Source: Saccharospirillum sp039982735
GTDB taxonomy: Bacteria > Pseudomonadota > Gammaproteobacteria > Pseudomonadales > Natronospirillaceae
Direction: 5' to 3'
Length of the DNA: 64,000 nt
NCBI RefSeq assembly: GCF_039982735.1
Contig: NZ_JBDWXV010000011.1
Location: forward strand, 434,001 to 498,000
Shown: piece after piece, positions 52,536-60,440 of the stretch
Numbering within the stretch: position 1 is the first letter of the stretch
Layout: every line of letters begins with the position of its first letter
Notes under the pieces: model-generated
Database searches by the model: none
Told to the model about the DNA's origin: nothing
The model's input: only the letters and a program-made list of their open reading frames with translations
Position numbers and translations under genes: made by a program

Positions 52536-53564
52536 ATGTTTTATGCCTTGAAAAAGCCTGCAGTGTGGCTGTGCCTGGTGGCATGGCTGCTCTCGGGCTG
52601 TTCTGGTTGGGACGCTGCCGAGGTTCACAAGCTCAGCGGCTACTCTATGGGAACCAGTTACACCGTCAGTATTGTTGCCAAGGATTCTGAAGCCCGGGCT
52701 CTGGACGGGGAAGTAAGAACGGTTATTGACGAAGTAAACGTCGCCATGTCCACCTATTTGCCACGCTCTGATGTATCCCGCTTCAATGAAGCCGCCGTTG
52801 ATGGCTGGGTTACCGTTTCGCCAATGACGGCCGAAGTGGTCAGTCTCGCACTCGAGGTTGCCGAAGCCAGTGACGGGGCCTTTGACCCGACCATTGGGCC
52901 TCTGGTTAATCTATGGGGCTTTGGACCTAAGGAAACCACGGATCAGGTGCCGTCTGAAGAAGAAATTGAAGCGGCAATGGCCATGGTGGGCTGGCAAGCC
53001 ATTGAAGTCGATAGTACCGCCCACAAGCTGCGTAAAACGGAGCCGCGTGAACTGGATTTGTCGGCCATCGCCAAAGGCTACGCAGTAGACCAGGTAGCCG
53101 ACATGCTGGAAGCCAGAGGCATCAATAATTACCTGGTGGAAATTGGCGGAGAGATGCGTTTCGCAGGCACAAAGCCAGAAAATGAGGCCTGGCGTGTTGC
53201 GATAGAATCGCCAGACAGTGAACGCCGCTCGGTATATAAAATACTGGAAGTGTCCGAAGGTTCCATGGCAACCAGTGGAGACTACCGGAATTTTTTCGAG
53301 CAGGATGGGATGCGCTACTCCCACACCCTGGATCCGCAAACGGGGTATCCTATTCGCCATGACCTGGTCAGCGCGACCGTTATTGGTGAGCGCAGTGTTT
53401 TAAGCGATGCATACGCTACCGCGTTTATGGTGATGGGTACCGAGGCAGCCATGGCGCTGGCCAGTGATCAGGATTTGGCCGTCTACCTGATTCAGCGTAA
53501 CGGGGAAGGGGATACGGAAACCCTTTCCGAGCGATTCGACGCACTGTTTGAACAAAGCAACTAA
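52536..53564 (+). CDS. apbE: FAD:protein FMN transferase ApbE (Nqr-linked)
   Basis: The 342-residue lipoprotein (LLSGC lipobox) attaches FMN to Thr residues of exported proteins. It has GYSMGTSYTV, LDLSAIAKGYAVDQVA, TSGDYRNFF, YSHTLDPQTGYP and the Mg-binding SDAYATAF (Asp291, Thr295). Position after nqrF names NqrB and NqrC as its targets. The ATG at 52536 follows TTGGAGAA; the longer frame from 52491 starts inside nqrF. It is the canonical counterpart of the divergent ApbE at 36651. Confidence 0.95.
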   Translation: MFYALKKPAVWLCLVAWLLSGCSGWDAAEVHKLSGYSMGTSYTVSIVAKDSEARALDGEVRTVIDEVNVAMSTYLPRSDVSRFNEAAVDGWVTVSPMTAEVVSLALEVAEASDGAFDPTIGPLVNLWGFGPKETTDQVPSEEEIEAAMAMVGWQAIEVDSTAHKLRKTEPRELDLSAIAKGYAVDQVADMLEARGINNYLVEIGGEMRFAGTKPENEAWRVAIESPDSERRSVYKILEVSEGSMATSGDYRNFFEQDGMRYSHTLDPQTGYPIRHDLVSATVIGERSVLSDAYATAFMVMGTEAAMALASDQDLAVYLIQRNGEGDTETLSERFDALFEQSN

Positions 53565-53642
53565 ACTGCAGTAAACCTGGCCCGTACCGGATCTGGATCG
53601 AGTGTTTAACCGCCAATCGGTATGGCCTTATTGGAGGTGCTT

Positions 53643-53885
53643 ATGGCGACCTTTTTCGCTGTGTTTGTATTTATGCTGCTAGTGATCGCAGCAATGGCGG
53701 TGGGCGTGATCTTCGGACGTCAGCCGATTAAAGGCTCTTGTGGTGGCATGGCTGCCGTGGGTATGGAAGCCGAGTGTGATGTTTGCGGGGGCGATAAAGG
53801 CAAGTGCGATACTGAAATCAAGTCCGCTCGTAAGGCGGCCCGGCAAAAGGCCCTGTCTGATCTGGGTGTCGACGCAACCCGGTAA
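53643..53885 (+). CDS. nqrM: Nqr maturation protein NqrM
   Basis: The 80-residue protein has one N-terminal membrane helix and four cysteines (Cys33 in KGSCGG, Cys45 and Cys48 in ECDVCGG, Cys55 in KGKC). NqrM is needed to assemble active Na+-NQR, probably by delivering iron for the NqrD/NqrE centre. The ATG at 53643 is preferred after GGAGGTGCTT; an ATG at 53622 also exists. It completes the nqr operon. Confidence 0.93.
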   Translation: MATFFAVFVFMLLVIAAMAVGVIFGRQPIKGSCGGMAAVGMEAECDVCGGDKGKCDTEIKSARKAARQKALSDLGVDATR

Positions 53886-53888
53886 TGA

Positions 53889-53907
53889 GGGTGATCGGTA
53901 ATCACCC
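53889..53907 (+). terminator. Hairpin between nqrM and sthA
   Basis: GGGTGAT at 53889-53895 pairs with ATCACCC at 53901-53907 across a 5-base loop. No T-run follows, so it may be a pause, attenuator or mRNA-stabilising stem rather than a full terminator. Confidence 0.35.
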
Positions 53908-53934
53908 TGCATAGACAGTTTCTAAGGAGCAAGC

Positions 53935-55329
53935 ATGTCGGAAGCACAATACGATCTGGTGATCATCGGCAGTGGACCTGCCGGTGAGAGTGCGGCCATG
54001 AACGCTGCAAAAGCGGGTAAAAAGGTGGCTGTTGTCGACCTGCGCCAACTGGTGGGAGGCAACTGTACGCACCAGGGCACGATACCCTCCAAGGCACTGC
54101 GTCATGCGGTAAACCAGGTCATGCAATTTAATCGCAGCCCGATGTTCCGGCATATATCCGAACAAAAGTGGTTGTCGTACAGTCAGGTTAGGGAATCGGC
54201 ACACCGGGTCATTGACAAGCAAGTGTCGATGCGAGCCCGTTTCTATAGCCGCAACGGCGTCGACCTGTATTACGGTGTTGCCAGTTTTATCGATCCGCAT
54301 ACCATCAAGGTGGACCGCTCAGACGATCAGGCTGATGTTCTGACGGCTCATGAGATCATCGTAGCCACAGGTTCGCGGCCTTACCGGCCGCCCGAAGTTG
54401 ATTTTAATCATCCGCGACTGTTCGACAGCGATACCATTCTCGATTCCACGGAAACACCCCGGCATCTGGTGATTTATGGTGCGGGTGTTATTGGCAGTGA
54501 GTATGCCTCTATCTTCAACGGCCTGGGTTGCAAGGTGGATCTGATCAATCCAGGTGACCGCCTGCTGGCCTTTATGGACGATGAAATCTCCGATGGTCTG
54601 AGTTACCACTTGCGTGGTCACGGCGTATTGGTGAGACACAATGAGGAATTTATCAGTGTCGATGGTTTCGATGACCATATTGTGCTGACACTTGCTTCCG
54701 GCAAGAAGATCAAAGCCGACGCCTTTATGTGGGCCAACGGGCGTTCTGGTAACACCGACAAGCTGAACATGCCTGCGGCGGGCCTAACCGCCAATAGACG
54801 GGGGCAACTGGAGGTGGATGAGTTTTACCGGACATCCGTGCCGCACATTTATGCCGTTGGTGATGTTATTGGCTGGCCGAGTTTGGCCAGTGCAGCGTAC
54901 GATCAGGGCCGCAGTGCCTCTGGCGTGATCGTCGATAACAACACCTACCGGCACATTAACGATGTACCCACTGGCATTTATACCATCCCGGAAATTTCGT
55001 CGGTAGGCAAAACCGAACGCGAATTGACGCAGGCAAAGGTGCCTTATGAAGTGGGTAAAGCCTATTTCAAAGACACGGCCCGGGCGCAAATCACCGGTGA
55101 AGACGTCGGTATGCTGAAGTTATTGTTCCACCGCGATACGCTCGAACTGCTGGGGATCCATTGTTTCGGCGACCAGGCTGCTGAAATTCTGCACATTGGC
55201 CAGGCCATTATGGCGCAAAAGAATGGCGGAAATAACATCCAGTACTTCATTGAACATACGTTCAATTACCCGACAATGGCTGAAGCCTATCGGGTGGCGG
55301 CACTGAACGGCTTGAACCGTATTTTCTGA
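53935..55329 (+). CDS. sthA: Soluble pyridine nucleotide transhydrogenase SthA
   Basis: The 464-residue flavoprotein passes electrons between NADPH and NAD+ and so balances the two pools. FAD motif IIGSGPAGESAAMNAAKAG is at the N-terminus, then the region that holds the redox disulfide in related enzymes reads LVGGNCTHQGTIPSKAL with only one Cys, as in SthA. A second nucleotide site YGAGVIGSEYASIF and the dimerisation domain with HTFNYPTMAEAYRVAA follow. It is monocistronic or attached to nqr, and ends before a strong terminator. Confidence 0.95.
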   Translation: MSEAQYDLVIIGSGPAGESAAMNAAKAGKKVAVVDLRQLVGGNCTHQGTIPSKALRHAVNQVMQFNRSPMFRHISEQKWLSYSQVRESAHRVIDKQVSMRARFYSRNGVDLYYGVASFIDPHTIKVDRSDDQADVLTAHEIIVATGSRPYRPPEVDFNHPRLFDSDTILDSTETPRHLVIYGAGVIGSEYASIFNGLGCKVDLINPGDRLLAFMDDEISDGLSYHLRGHGVLVRHNEEFISVDGFDDHIVLTLASGKKIKADAFMWANGRSGNTDKLNMPAAGLTANRRGQLEVDEFYRTSVPHIYAVGDVIGWPSLASAAYDQGRSASGVIVDNNTYRHINDVPTGIYTIPEISSVGKTERELTQAKVPYEVGKAYFKDTARAQITGEDVGMLKLLFHRDTLELLGIHCFGDQAAEILHIGQAIMAQKNGGNNIQYFIEHTFNYPTMAEAYRVAALNGLNRIF

Positions 55330-55354
55330 CACCGATTATCGTGTTTGACCGGTT

Positions 55355-55383
55355 AAAAAAGCAGCCTCAGGGCTGCTTTTTTT
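55355..55383 (+). terminator. Rho-independent terminator after sthA
   Basis: GCAGCC pairs with GGCTGC across a TCAG loop, preceded by an A-run and followed by a long T-run. The A-run makes it usable in reverse for the convergent tus-like gene. Confidence 0.92.
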
Positions 55384-55393
55384 GTTGCTGTAA

Positions 55394-56251
55394 TCAGTAA
55401 ACCCCTCGTTTGGGCTGCACATAGCGATGAACGCGAATGGAGGGCAGAAAGGCGTCGTCTTCCAGCCGGTTGTCACTGCGAACCAGGCGCTGACGTTCGC
55501 CGGGTGGGGTGGCCGTGGGGATTGAGAAGTCGGGCAGTTCATTAATGCCCTGACTGGGAAACAACAGCGGCAGCGAGACATTCAGTGATTTACGACGGCC
55601 ATCGGCAAAGACCAGGTTGGCACGCAATACCGGCGCCTGTTTCTGCACGCGGGCCAGGGGTTCGGAATCTGGCAATGAAGCCAGGCGCTCCATTTGGATG
55701 CGGATGTGTGCCGATTCGGTATTGAGTTTGATCAACCGCTGCCAGGCCTCTTTTTTGGTGATTTTCTGGATGGAGCGTCCGCTGGTGTACCAACTAAAGC
55801 CAACACGATCGGGGCGTTTTACCACCAGAGGAATGTGCCGAAAAACCTGCTTCAGGTGCAAGCGGGTCAGGCCTTCCCGACCCAGGGCCTCGTTCAGGCC
55901 CTTGTAACGCCGGGCAAGTTGACCCTGGAGCTCACGCCAGTGAACGGAATCGGCTGTTTTTATCGCCTGTACCCGGTTGCGAAACCGGTCTTTGGCGATA
56001 TTCACTTCAGCCGCAAGCGTAATCTGTTCCCGGTTCAGGGCAATCAGCCCCGGGTAGACCCGGGTTTCCCGGCCGTCCTGGTCGTCCTGATACCAGAGAT
56101 CCAGCAGCAAATCCTCGAGGTCGGGCGCACGCACGGCTCCGTTCCAGGGCGCAATCCAGTGCGCGCTGTCGTACTGATGAACTGAACGGGAAAATGCAGA
56201 AATGGAGCGACGCAATCGCTCGAACTCATCAAAGAGTTGTTTTTCATTCAT
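55394..56251 (-). CDS. tus: Tus-like DNA replication terminus site-binding protein
   Basis: The 285-residue protein aligns by eye with E. coli Tus (309 residues) along most of its length. Matching elements are YPGLIALN (Tus LPGVLCYQ), VFRHIPLVVKR (VHRHLPGLITL), RVGFSW (LRFGW), LASLPDSEPL (IAALPQNAKL), RANLVFADG (IARVWYKGD) and the end SIRVHRYV (IPRLHLYV). Tus binds Ter sites and stops replication forks from one side. The residues aligned with the Tus cytosine pocket (Phe140, His144, Gly149) appear as Leu133, Phe137 and Leu142. It is convergent with sthA and upstream of it lies the tal gene, whose terminator isolates it. Confidence 0.8.
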   Translation of the reverse strand: MNEKQLFDEFERLRRSISAFSRSVHQYDSAHWIAPWNGAVRAPDLEDLLLDLWYQDDQDGRETRVYPGLIALNREQITLAAEVNIAKDRFRNRVQAIKTADSVHWRELQGQLARRYKGLNEALGREGLTRLHLKQVFRHIPLVVKRPDRVGFSWYTSGRSIQKITKKEAWQRLIKLNTESAHIRIQMERLASLPDSEPLARVQKQAPVLRANLVFADGRRKSLNVSLPLLFPSQGINELPDFSIPTATPPGERQRLVRSDNRLEDDAFLPSIRVHRYVQPKRGVY

Positions 56252-56260
56252 ATTTATACC

Positions 56261-56275
56261 GTTATCTACAGCGTA
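56261..56275 (-). other. Possible degenerate Ter-like site before the tus-like gene
   Basis: On the minus strand TACGCTGTAGATAAC lies 10 bases before the tus-like start. It agrees with the enteric TerB core TATGTTGTAACTAAA at 10 of 15 positions, including the G that pairs with the flipped cytosine. The match alone is weak. Position counts in its favour, because E. coli TerB lies just upstream of tus and lets Tus repress its own gene. Confidence 0.25.
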
Positions 56276-56373
56276 GTCTTCAGCATAATGGATGTGTCTG
56301 GAGTTGCCAAGGTATTGATGTCTGGGCTGACAGGCGGGATTAGGTTGTTCAGGAGGGGTCTTAATAGGGCAGG

Positions 56374-56395
56374 AAAACGGGCCCGGGAGGGCCCG
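56374..56395 (-). terminator. Rho-independent terminator of tal
   Basis: On the minus strand CGGGCCC (56395-56389) pairs with GGGCCCG (56384-56378) over a short loop and is followed by TTTT. It lies just past the tal stop codon and separates tal from the tus-like gene. Confidence 0.85.
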
Positions 56396-56404
56396 CAGGT
56401 GTTA

Positions 56405-57331
56405 TCAGGCTGAGTGGGCCTTGATGATGCCTTCCATCTTGATTTGGTCTTCAATGAACTTGCGAATACCTTCCGCGAGTTTCTCGGTCGCCATCGGGTT
56501 ATTGTTCATGCCCAGGCGGAAATCAGATTCCCTGATCGCTTCCGGTTGCTTGCCTGTCGCCGCTGGTGCGACCAGAGCCTGTTTCAGTTCACCGCTGTCG
56601 TTACTCAGCTCTTCCAGCAGGGCGGGGCTAATGGTCAGGCGATCGCAACCGGCCAGAGCTTCAATTTCTCCGGTGTTACGGAAGCTGGCACCCATTACAA
56701 TGGTTGGATAGCCGTGTTCTTTGTAGTGCTTGAAGATCTCGCGAACACTGATTACCCCAGGGTCGTTTTCACCGGTGTAGGTCTGGCCTGTGTCTTTTTT
56801 GTACCAGTCCATAATGCGACCGACAAAGGGAGATATCAGGGTTGCACCGGCGTCGGCGCACGCCTGGGCTTGTTCCATGCTGAACAAAAGGGTCATGTTG
56901 CAGTGGATACCCTCTTTTTCAAGGACACGAGCGGCCTGAATGCCTTCCCAGGTACTGGCGATCTTGATCAGAATGCGGTCACGGCTCCAGCCTGCTGCTT
57001 CGTATAGCTCAATCAGTCGGTGGGCTTTGGCGAGGGTAGCCTCGGTATCGAACGACAGGCGCGCATCGACTTCTGTGGATACGTAGCCAGGCACTTCCTG
57101 AAGGATTTCCTGGCCGATCGAGGTGATCAGCCGGTCGATGCCATCATCGAAATCGCTGGATTCAGCCATGCAGCGCTTGATTAGGTTGTCGTAGAGCCCA
57201 CTCTCTACGGCTTTTAATACCAACGAGGGGTTGGTGGTTGCGTCCTGGGGTTTGAACTTCTTGATGGACTCGAGTTCGCCGGTATCTGCGACGATGACGG
57301 TGTATTCTTTCAGCTGTTCAAGTTTGCTCAT
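56405..57331 (-). CDS. tal: Transaldolase
   Basis: The 308-residue enzyme moves a three-carbon unit between sugar phosphates in the non-oxidative pentose phosphate pathway. Motifs seen are DATTNPSLVLKA near the start, the Schiff-base Lys in LIKIASTWEGIQAARVLE, CNMTLLFS and SPFVGRIMDWYKK. It is the long transaldolase B type. The gene has its own terminator at 56374-56395. Confidence 0.96.
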   Translation of the reverse strand: MSKLEQLKEYTVIVADTGELESIKKFKPQDATTNPSLVLKAVESGLYDNLIKRCMAESSDFDDGIDRLITSIGQEILQEVPGYVSTEVDARLSFDTEATLAKAHRLIELYEAAGWSRDRILIKIASTWEGIQAARVLEKEGIHCNMTLLFSMEQAQACADAGATLISPFVGRIMDWYKKDTGQTYTGENDPGVISVREIFKHYKEHGYPTIVMGASFRNTGEIEALAGCDRLTISPALLEELSNDSGELKQALVAPAATGKQPEAIRESDFRLGMNNNPMATEKLAEGIRKFIEDQIKMEGIIKAHSA

Positions 57332-57397
57332 GTCAACTCTCTTTTTGCTGACCCCGGGGGCCAGTGATGGTGGCTGGGATAGGTGCTGGTGCCCCCG

Positions 57398-58402
57398 TCA
57401 GGCGTGTTCCAGGGGTTCAGCATCAAGCAATTCAACTTCTGACAGTGCCCGCTCCAATAGTTCCAGGCTGGCACCGGGTTTGTGCATGCCTTCACTCAGG
57501 ACACGACGGAAACGCCGTGCACCCGGCTGCCCCTGAAATAAACCCAGAGTATGTCTCAGCGCATATTTCAATGGTTTGCCTTGCTGCAGATGATGGTCAA
57601 CCCATTGCACGTACGCAGAGACCAGCTCTGACTGCGTTTGAATGGCCATAGCCTGACCGTAGTAGGTTGGGTCTACCGATTGTAGAATCAATGGATTCTG
57701 GTACGCCTCACGTCCGAGCATGACACCATCGAGGCCTTCATCTAGCAGGGAGAGGCAGGCGGCATGATCCTTGAGCCCGCCATTGATAATGATGTTCAGG
57801 GCAGGGAAATCAGCCTTCAACTGCCTGACCCGATCGTAGTCGAGCGGCGGTATCTCACGGTTTTCCTTGGGGCTGAGGCCGCTGAGAATGGCTTTACGTG
57901 CATGGACGATGAAGGTGTCGCATCCGGATTCGGCGGTGATGCCAACAAAGTCGCGCAGGAATTCGTAGCTGTCGAAATCGTCGATGCCAATGCGATGTTT
58001 CAGCGTGATGGGCAGTGATACCGCGTCGCGCATGGCTTTGAGTCCGTCGCGGACCAGAGCGCCATGAGCCATGAGTATGGCGCCGATCATGCCATTCTGG
58101 ACCCGGTCGGAAGGGCAGCCTGCGTTCAGGTTGACTTCATCATAGCCCCATTGTTCCGCCATTTTAGCGCAGGTGGCCAGATCTTGTGCATCGGAACCGC
58201 CCAGTTGCAGGGCCAGCGGGTGTTCAGATTCAGTATAGGCCAGAAAACGGTCGCGCTGACCATGAATGAGCGCGCCAGTCGTAACCATTTCGGTGTAAAG
58301 CAGGGCACGGCGCGTCAGCAGCCGGTGAAACTGACGGCACTCACTGGTCGTCCAGTCCATCATAGGGGCTACGCTGAAGCGATGTGGGTAGCTCAAGTTC
58401 AT
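57398..58402 (-). CDS. dusA: tRNA-dihydrouridine(20/20a) synthase DusA
   Basis: The 334-residue FMN enzyme reduces uridine 20/20a in the tRNA D-loop. The N-terminal RFSVAPMMDWTTSECRQFHR is characteristic of DusA as opposed to DusB or DusC. Also visible are LQLGGSDAQDLATCAK, VNLNAGCPSDRVQNGMIGAIL with the catalytic Cys, and the C-terminal helical domain. It lies between nhaB and tal on the minus strand. Confidence 0.94.
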   Translation of the reverse strand: MNLSYPHRFSVAPMMDWTTSECRQFHRLLTRRALLYTEMVTTGALIHGQRDRFLAYTESEHPLALQLGGSDAQDLATCAKMAEQWGYDEVNLNAGCPSDRVQNGMIGAILMAHGALVRDGLKAMRDAVSLPITLKHRIGIDDFDSYEFLRDFVGITAESGCDTFIVHARKAILSGLSPKENREIPPLDYDRVRQLKADFPALNIIINGGLKDHAACLSLLDEGLDGVMLGREAYQNPLILQSVDPTYYGQAMAIQTQSELVSAYVQWVDHHLQQGKPLKYALRHTLGLFQGQPGARRFRRVLSEGMHKPGASLELLERALSEVELLDAEPLEHA

Positions 58403-58474
58403 CTCCGGTGGCAGCGTCAGACAGGCTGGCGGGCGGCACTCCGGGTAGCGCCCGCCAGAACGTTCAGGTGCGCA

Positions 58475-59986
58475 TCATAGCCAATATGTGACGCCAATAT
58501 AACCAAAAGTCGCCATAACCACGGCATAAGGGAATGCCATCACCACCATCCGGCCGTATGACAGCCGCACCAGCGGCGAGATTGCTGACGTCAGCAGGAA
58601 CAGGAAAGCCGCCTGACCATTGGGCGTGGCGACCGATGGCAGGTTGGTACCGGTGTTAATTGCAACCGTCAGCAGGTTGAACTGGTCACGGCTGATGTCA
58701 CCGGCTTCAAGCGCCAGCTTCACTTCGTTGATGTATACCGTGGCGACGAACACATTGTCACTGATTGCGGACAATAAGCCGTTGGCAATAAAGAACATCC
58801 CGGGCTGGATATCCATGGGCAGACTGAGTACCCAGGCAATGATGGGCGCGAACAGGTGCTGACTGTGAATGACACCAACGATGGTAAAGAAAACGACCAG
58901 CAAGGCGGTGAACGGCAATGCCTCCTCAAACGCCTTGCCGATGTTGTGCTCGTCTGTAATGCCGTTGAAGGCTGTTAACAGCACGATTACGCTCAGGCCG
59001 ATCAGGCCCACTTCAGCAATGTGGAACGCCAGGCCCAGTATCAGCCAGATGGCGACCACGCCCTGTACAATAAGCTTGGCGACGTCTTTGCGGGTACGTT
59101 TGGCCTGCTGGTGCTCCTCATAGTCTTCCAGAATACTGCGCACGACCTGGGGCAGTTTGGAGCCATACCCGAACCACTTGAGCTTCTCGAGCAGTACGCA
59201 GGTAGTCAGGCCTGCGATCAGCACCGGCATGGTTACCGGAGCCATTCTGAGAAAAAACTCTGCAAAGTCCCAGCCAGCTATACGCGCAATCAGCAGGTTT
59301 TGCGGTTCACCCACCAGGGTGCAAACACCGCCCAGCGCGGTGCCAACGGCGCCGTGCATCAGCAGAGAGCGCAGAAAGCCCCGGAACGAGTCGAGATCTT
59401 CCCGGTGCAGGTCTTCCACCCCTTCGTCCATATTATGGTCGTGGTCGTGGTGGAAGTGCTTTCCGGAGGCGACTTTATGGTAGACCGAATAGAAACCAAC
59501 GGCGACGCTGATCAGTACGGCAGTGACGGTCAGGGCATCCAGAAAGGCCGACAGGAAGGCCGCTGCGCTGCAAAACATCAGGGAGAGCAGAGTTTTGGAG
59601 CGAATGCCCAGTAACAGCTTGGTGAAAATGAACAGCAGCAAGTCTTTCATGAAGTAGATGCCGGCAACCATGAACATCAGCAGCATGATCACCGGGAAGT
59701 TGGTCACCGCTTCGTGGTAAACGACTTCCGGGCTGGTCAGGCCGATGACAACGGCTTCAATGGCCAGCAAGCCGCCAGGTTGCAGCGGATAGCATTTTAA
59801 TGCCATGGCCAGGGTAAAAATGAACTGGCCAATCAGCATCCAGCCAACGATCAGGGGCCCGCTGTCTCCCAGACTGAAAAATAGTATGGGGTTGATGACC
59901 AGGAAGGCGACAATGGTCTTTTTATACCAGTTGGGGCTGTGCCCCAGAAAGTTCTTAACAAAGGACTGACTAAGCGAGGTGTTCAT
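58475..59986 (-). CDS. nhaB: Na+/H+ antiporter NhaB
   Basis: The 503-residue membrane protein exchanges sodium for protons and helps set internal Na+ and pH. Family patterns are SFVKNFLGHSPNWYKKTIV at the start, FLSAFLDALTVTAVL, TLVGEPQNLLIA and NTGTNLPSVATPNGQAAFLFLLTSA. It has ten or more hydrophobic segments. A cytoplasmic-looking loop near residue 178 contains KHFHHDHDHN, a His-rich patch that may bind metal or sense pH. The ATG at 59986 is preferred to an upstream in-frame start at 60055. It complements the Na+ pump of the nqr operon. Confidence 0.95.
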   Translation of the reverse strand: MNTSLSQSFVKNFLGHSPNWYKKTIVAFLVINPILFFSLGDSGPLIVGWMLIGQFIFTLAMALKCYPLQPGGLLAIEAVVIGLTSPEVVYHEAVTNFPVIMLLMFMVAGIYFMKDLLLFIFTKLLLGIRSKTLLSLMFCSAAAFLSAFLDALTVTAVLISVAVGFYSVYHKVASGKHFHHDHDHNMDEGVEDLHREDLDSFRGFLRSLLMHGAVGTALGGVCTLVGEPQNLLIARIAGWDFAEFFLRMAPVTMPVLIAGLTTCVLLEKLKWFGYGSKLPQVVRSILEDYEEHQQAKRTRKDVAKLIVQGVVAIWLILGLAFHIAEVGLIGLSVIVLLTAFNGITDEHNIGKAFEEALPFTALLVVFFTIVGVIHSQHLFAPIIAWVLSLPMDIQPGMFFIANGLLSAISDNVFVATVYINEVKLALEAGDISRDQFNLLTVAINTGTNLPSVATPNGQAAFLFLLTSAISPLVRLSYGRMVVMAFPYAVVMATFGYIGVTYWL

Positions 59987-60440
59987 CAGAGGCTCTTCGG
60001 GTAATGTGAAAGCGGTATTGCAACAACCCTGTTGTAGCCTGTACGGGTCGCGCAAAGCGCGCCCAAAGTACCCGTTTCTGCAGGAAATTCAAGCCGCTTG
60101 TAGGAAAACAACAATGACAGGTCGCTAATCAGGAAGCCGATTCCACCGGTTGTTGCCATGAAACCCTTGCCCGTTAAGACAAAACCTAAGAAATCGACGC
60201 TAAATATGTGCTTTTATTAACAAATTGAGTGTGGAACACTGATGCAATGGGTGGTTGCTGGGTATACTGGCAGCAAGGATGCGTTATTCGCTGGTTCACT
60301 GCGCAATCGAGCCGATCAGCAGTATGATGATTGGCCAGGAGCCGGCGGACAGTAACGCCACCCACCGGAGTCGCCGCCAAGGCAGCAGGCGGTTGTTGAT
60401 CACGTCCCGTACGTGAGTCCCGCAACAAGGTTAGTGAACG
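59987..60440 (+). other. Intergenic region nhaB-fimL
   Basis: This 454-base divergent gap contains no convincing gene. A 20-codon frame near 60159 lacks a ribosome site. TATACT at 60263-60268 is a -10-like sequence facing the fimL-like gene, without a clear -35 box at the right distance. A short inverted repeat (CAACA and TGTTG near 60018-60032) lies before nhaB. No known regulator site is recognisable. Confidence 0.45.

Noticed and set aside
60022..60034. CTGTTGTAGCCTG as a Ter site before nhaB
   Set aside because: Only the central TGTTGTA matches; the flanking bases needed for Ter are absent.
60159..60221. Possible 20-residue leader peptide before fimL
   Set aside because: No ribosome site and no conserved feature; random short frames of this size are common.
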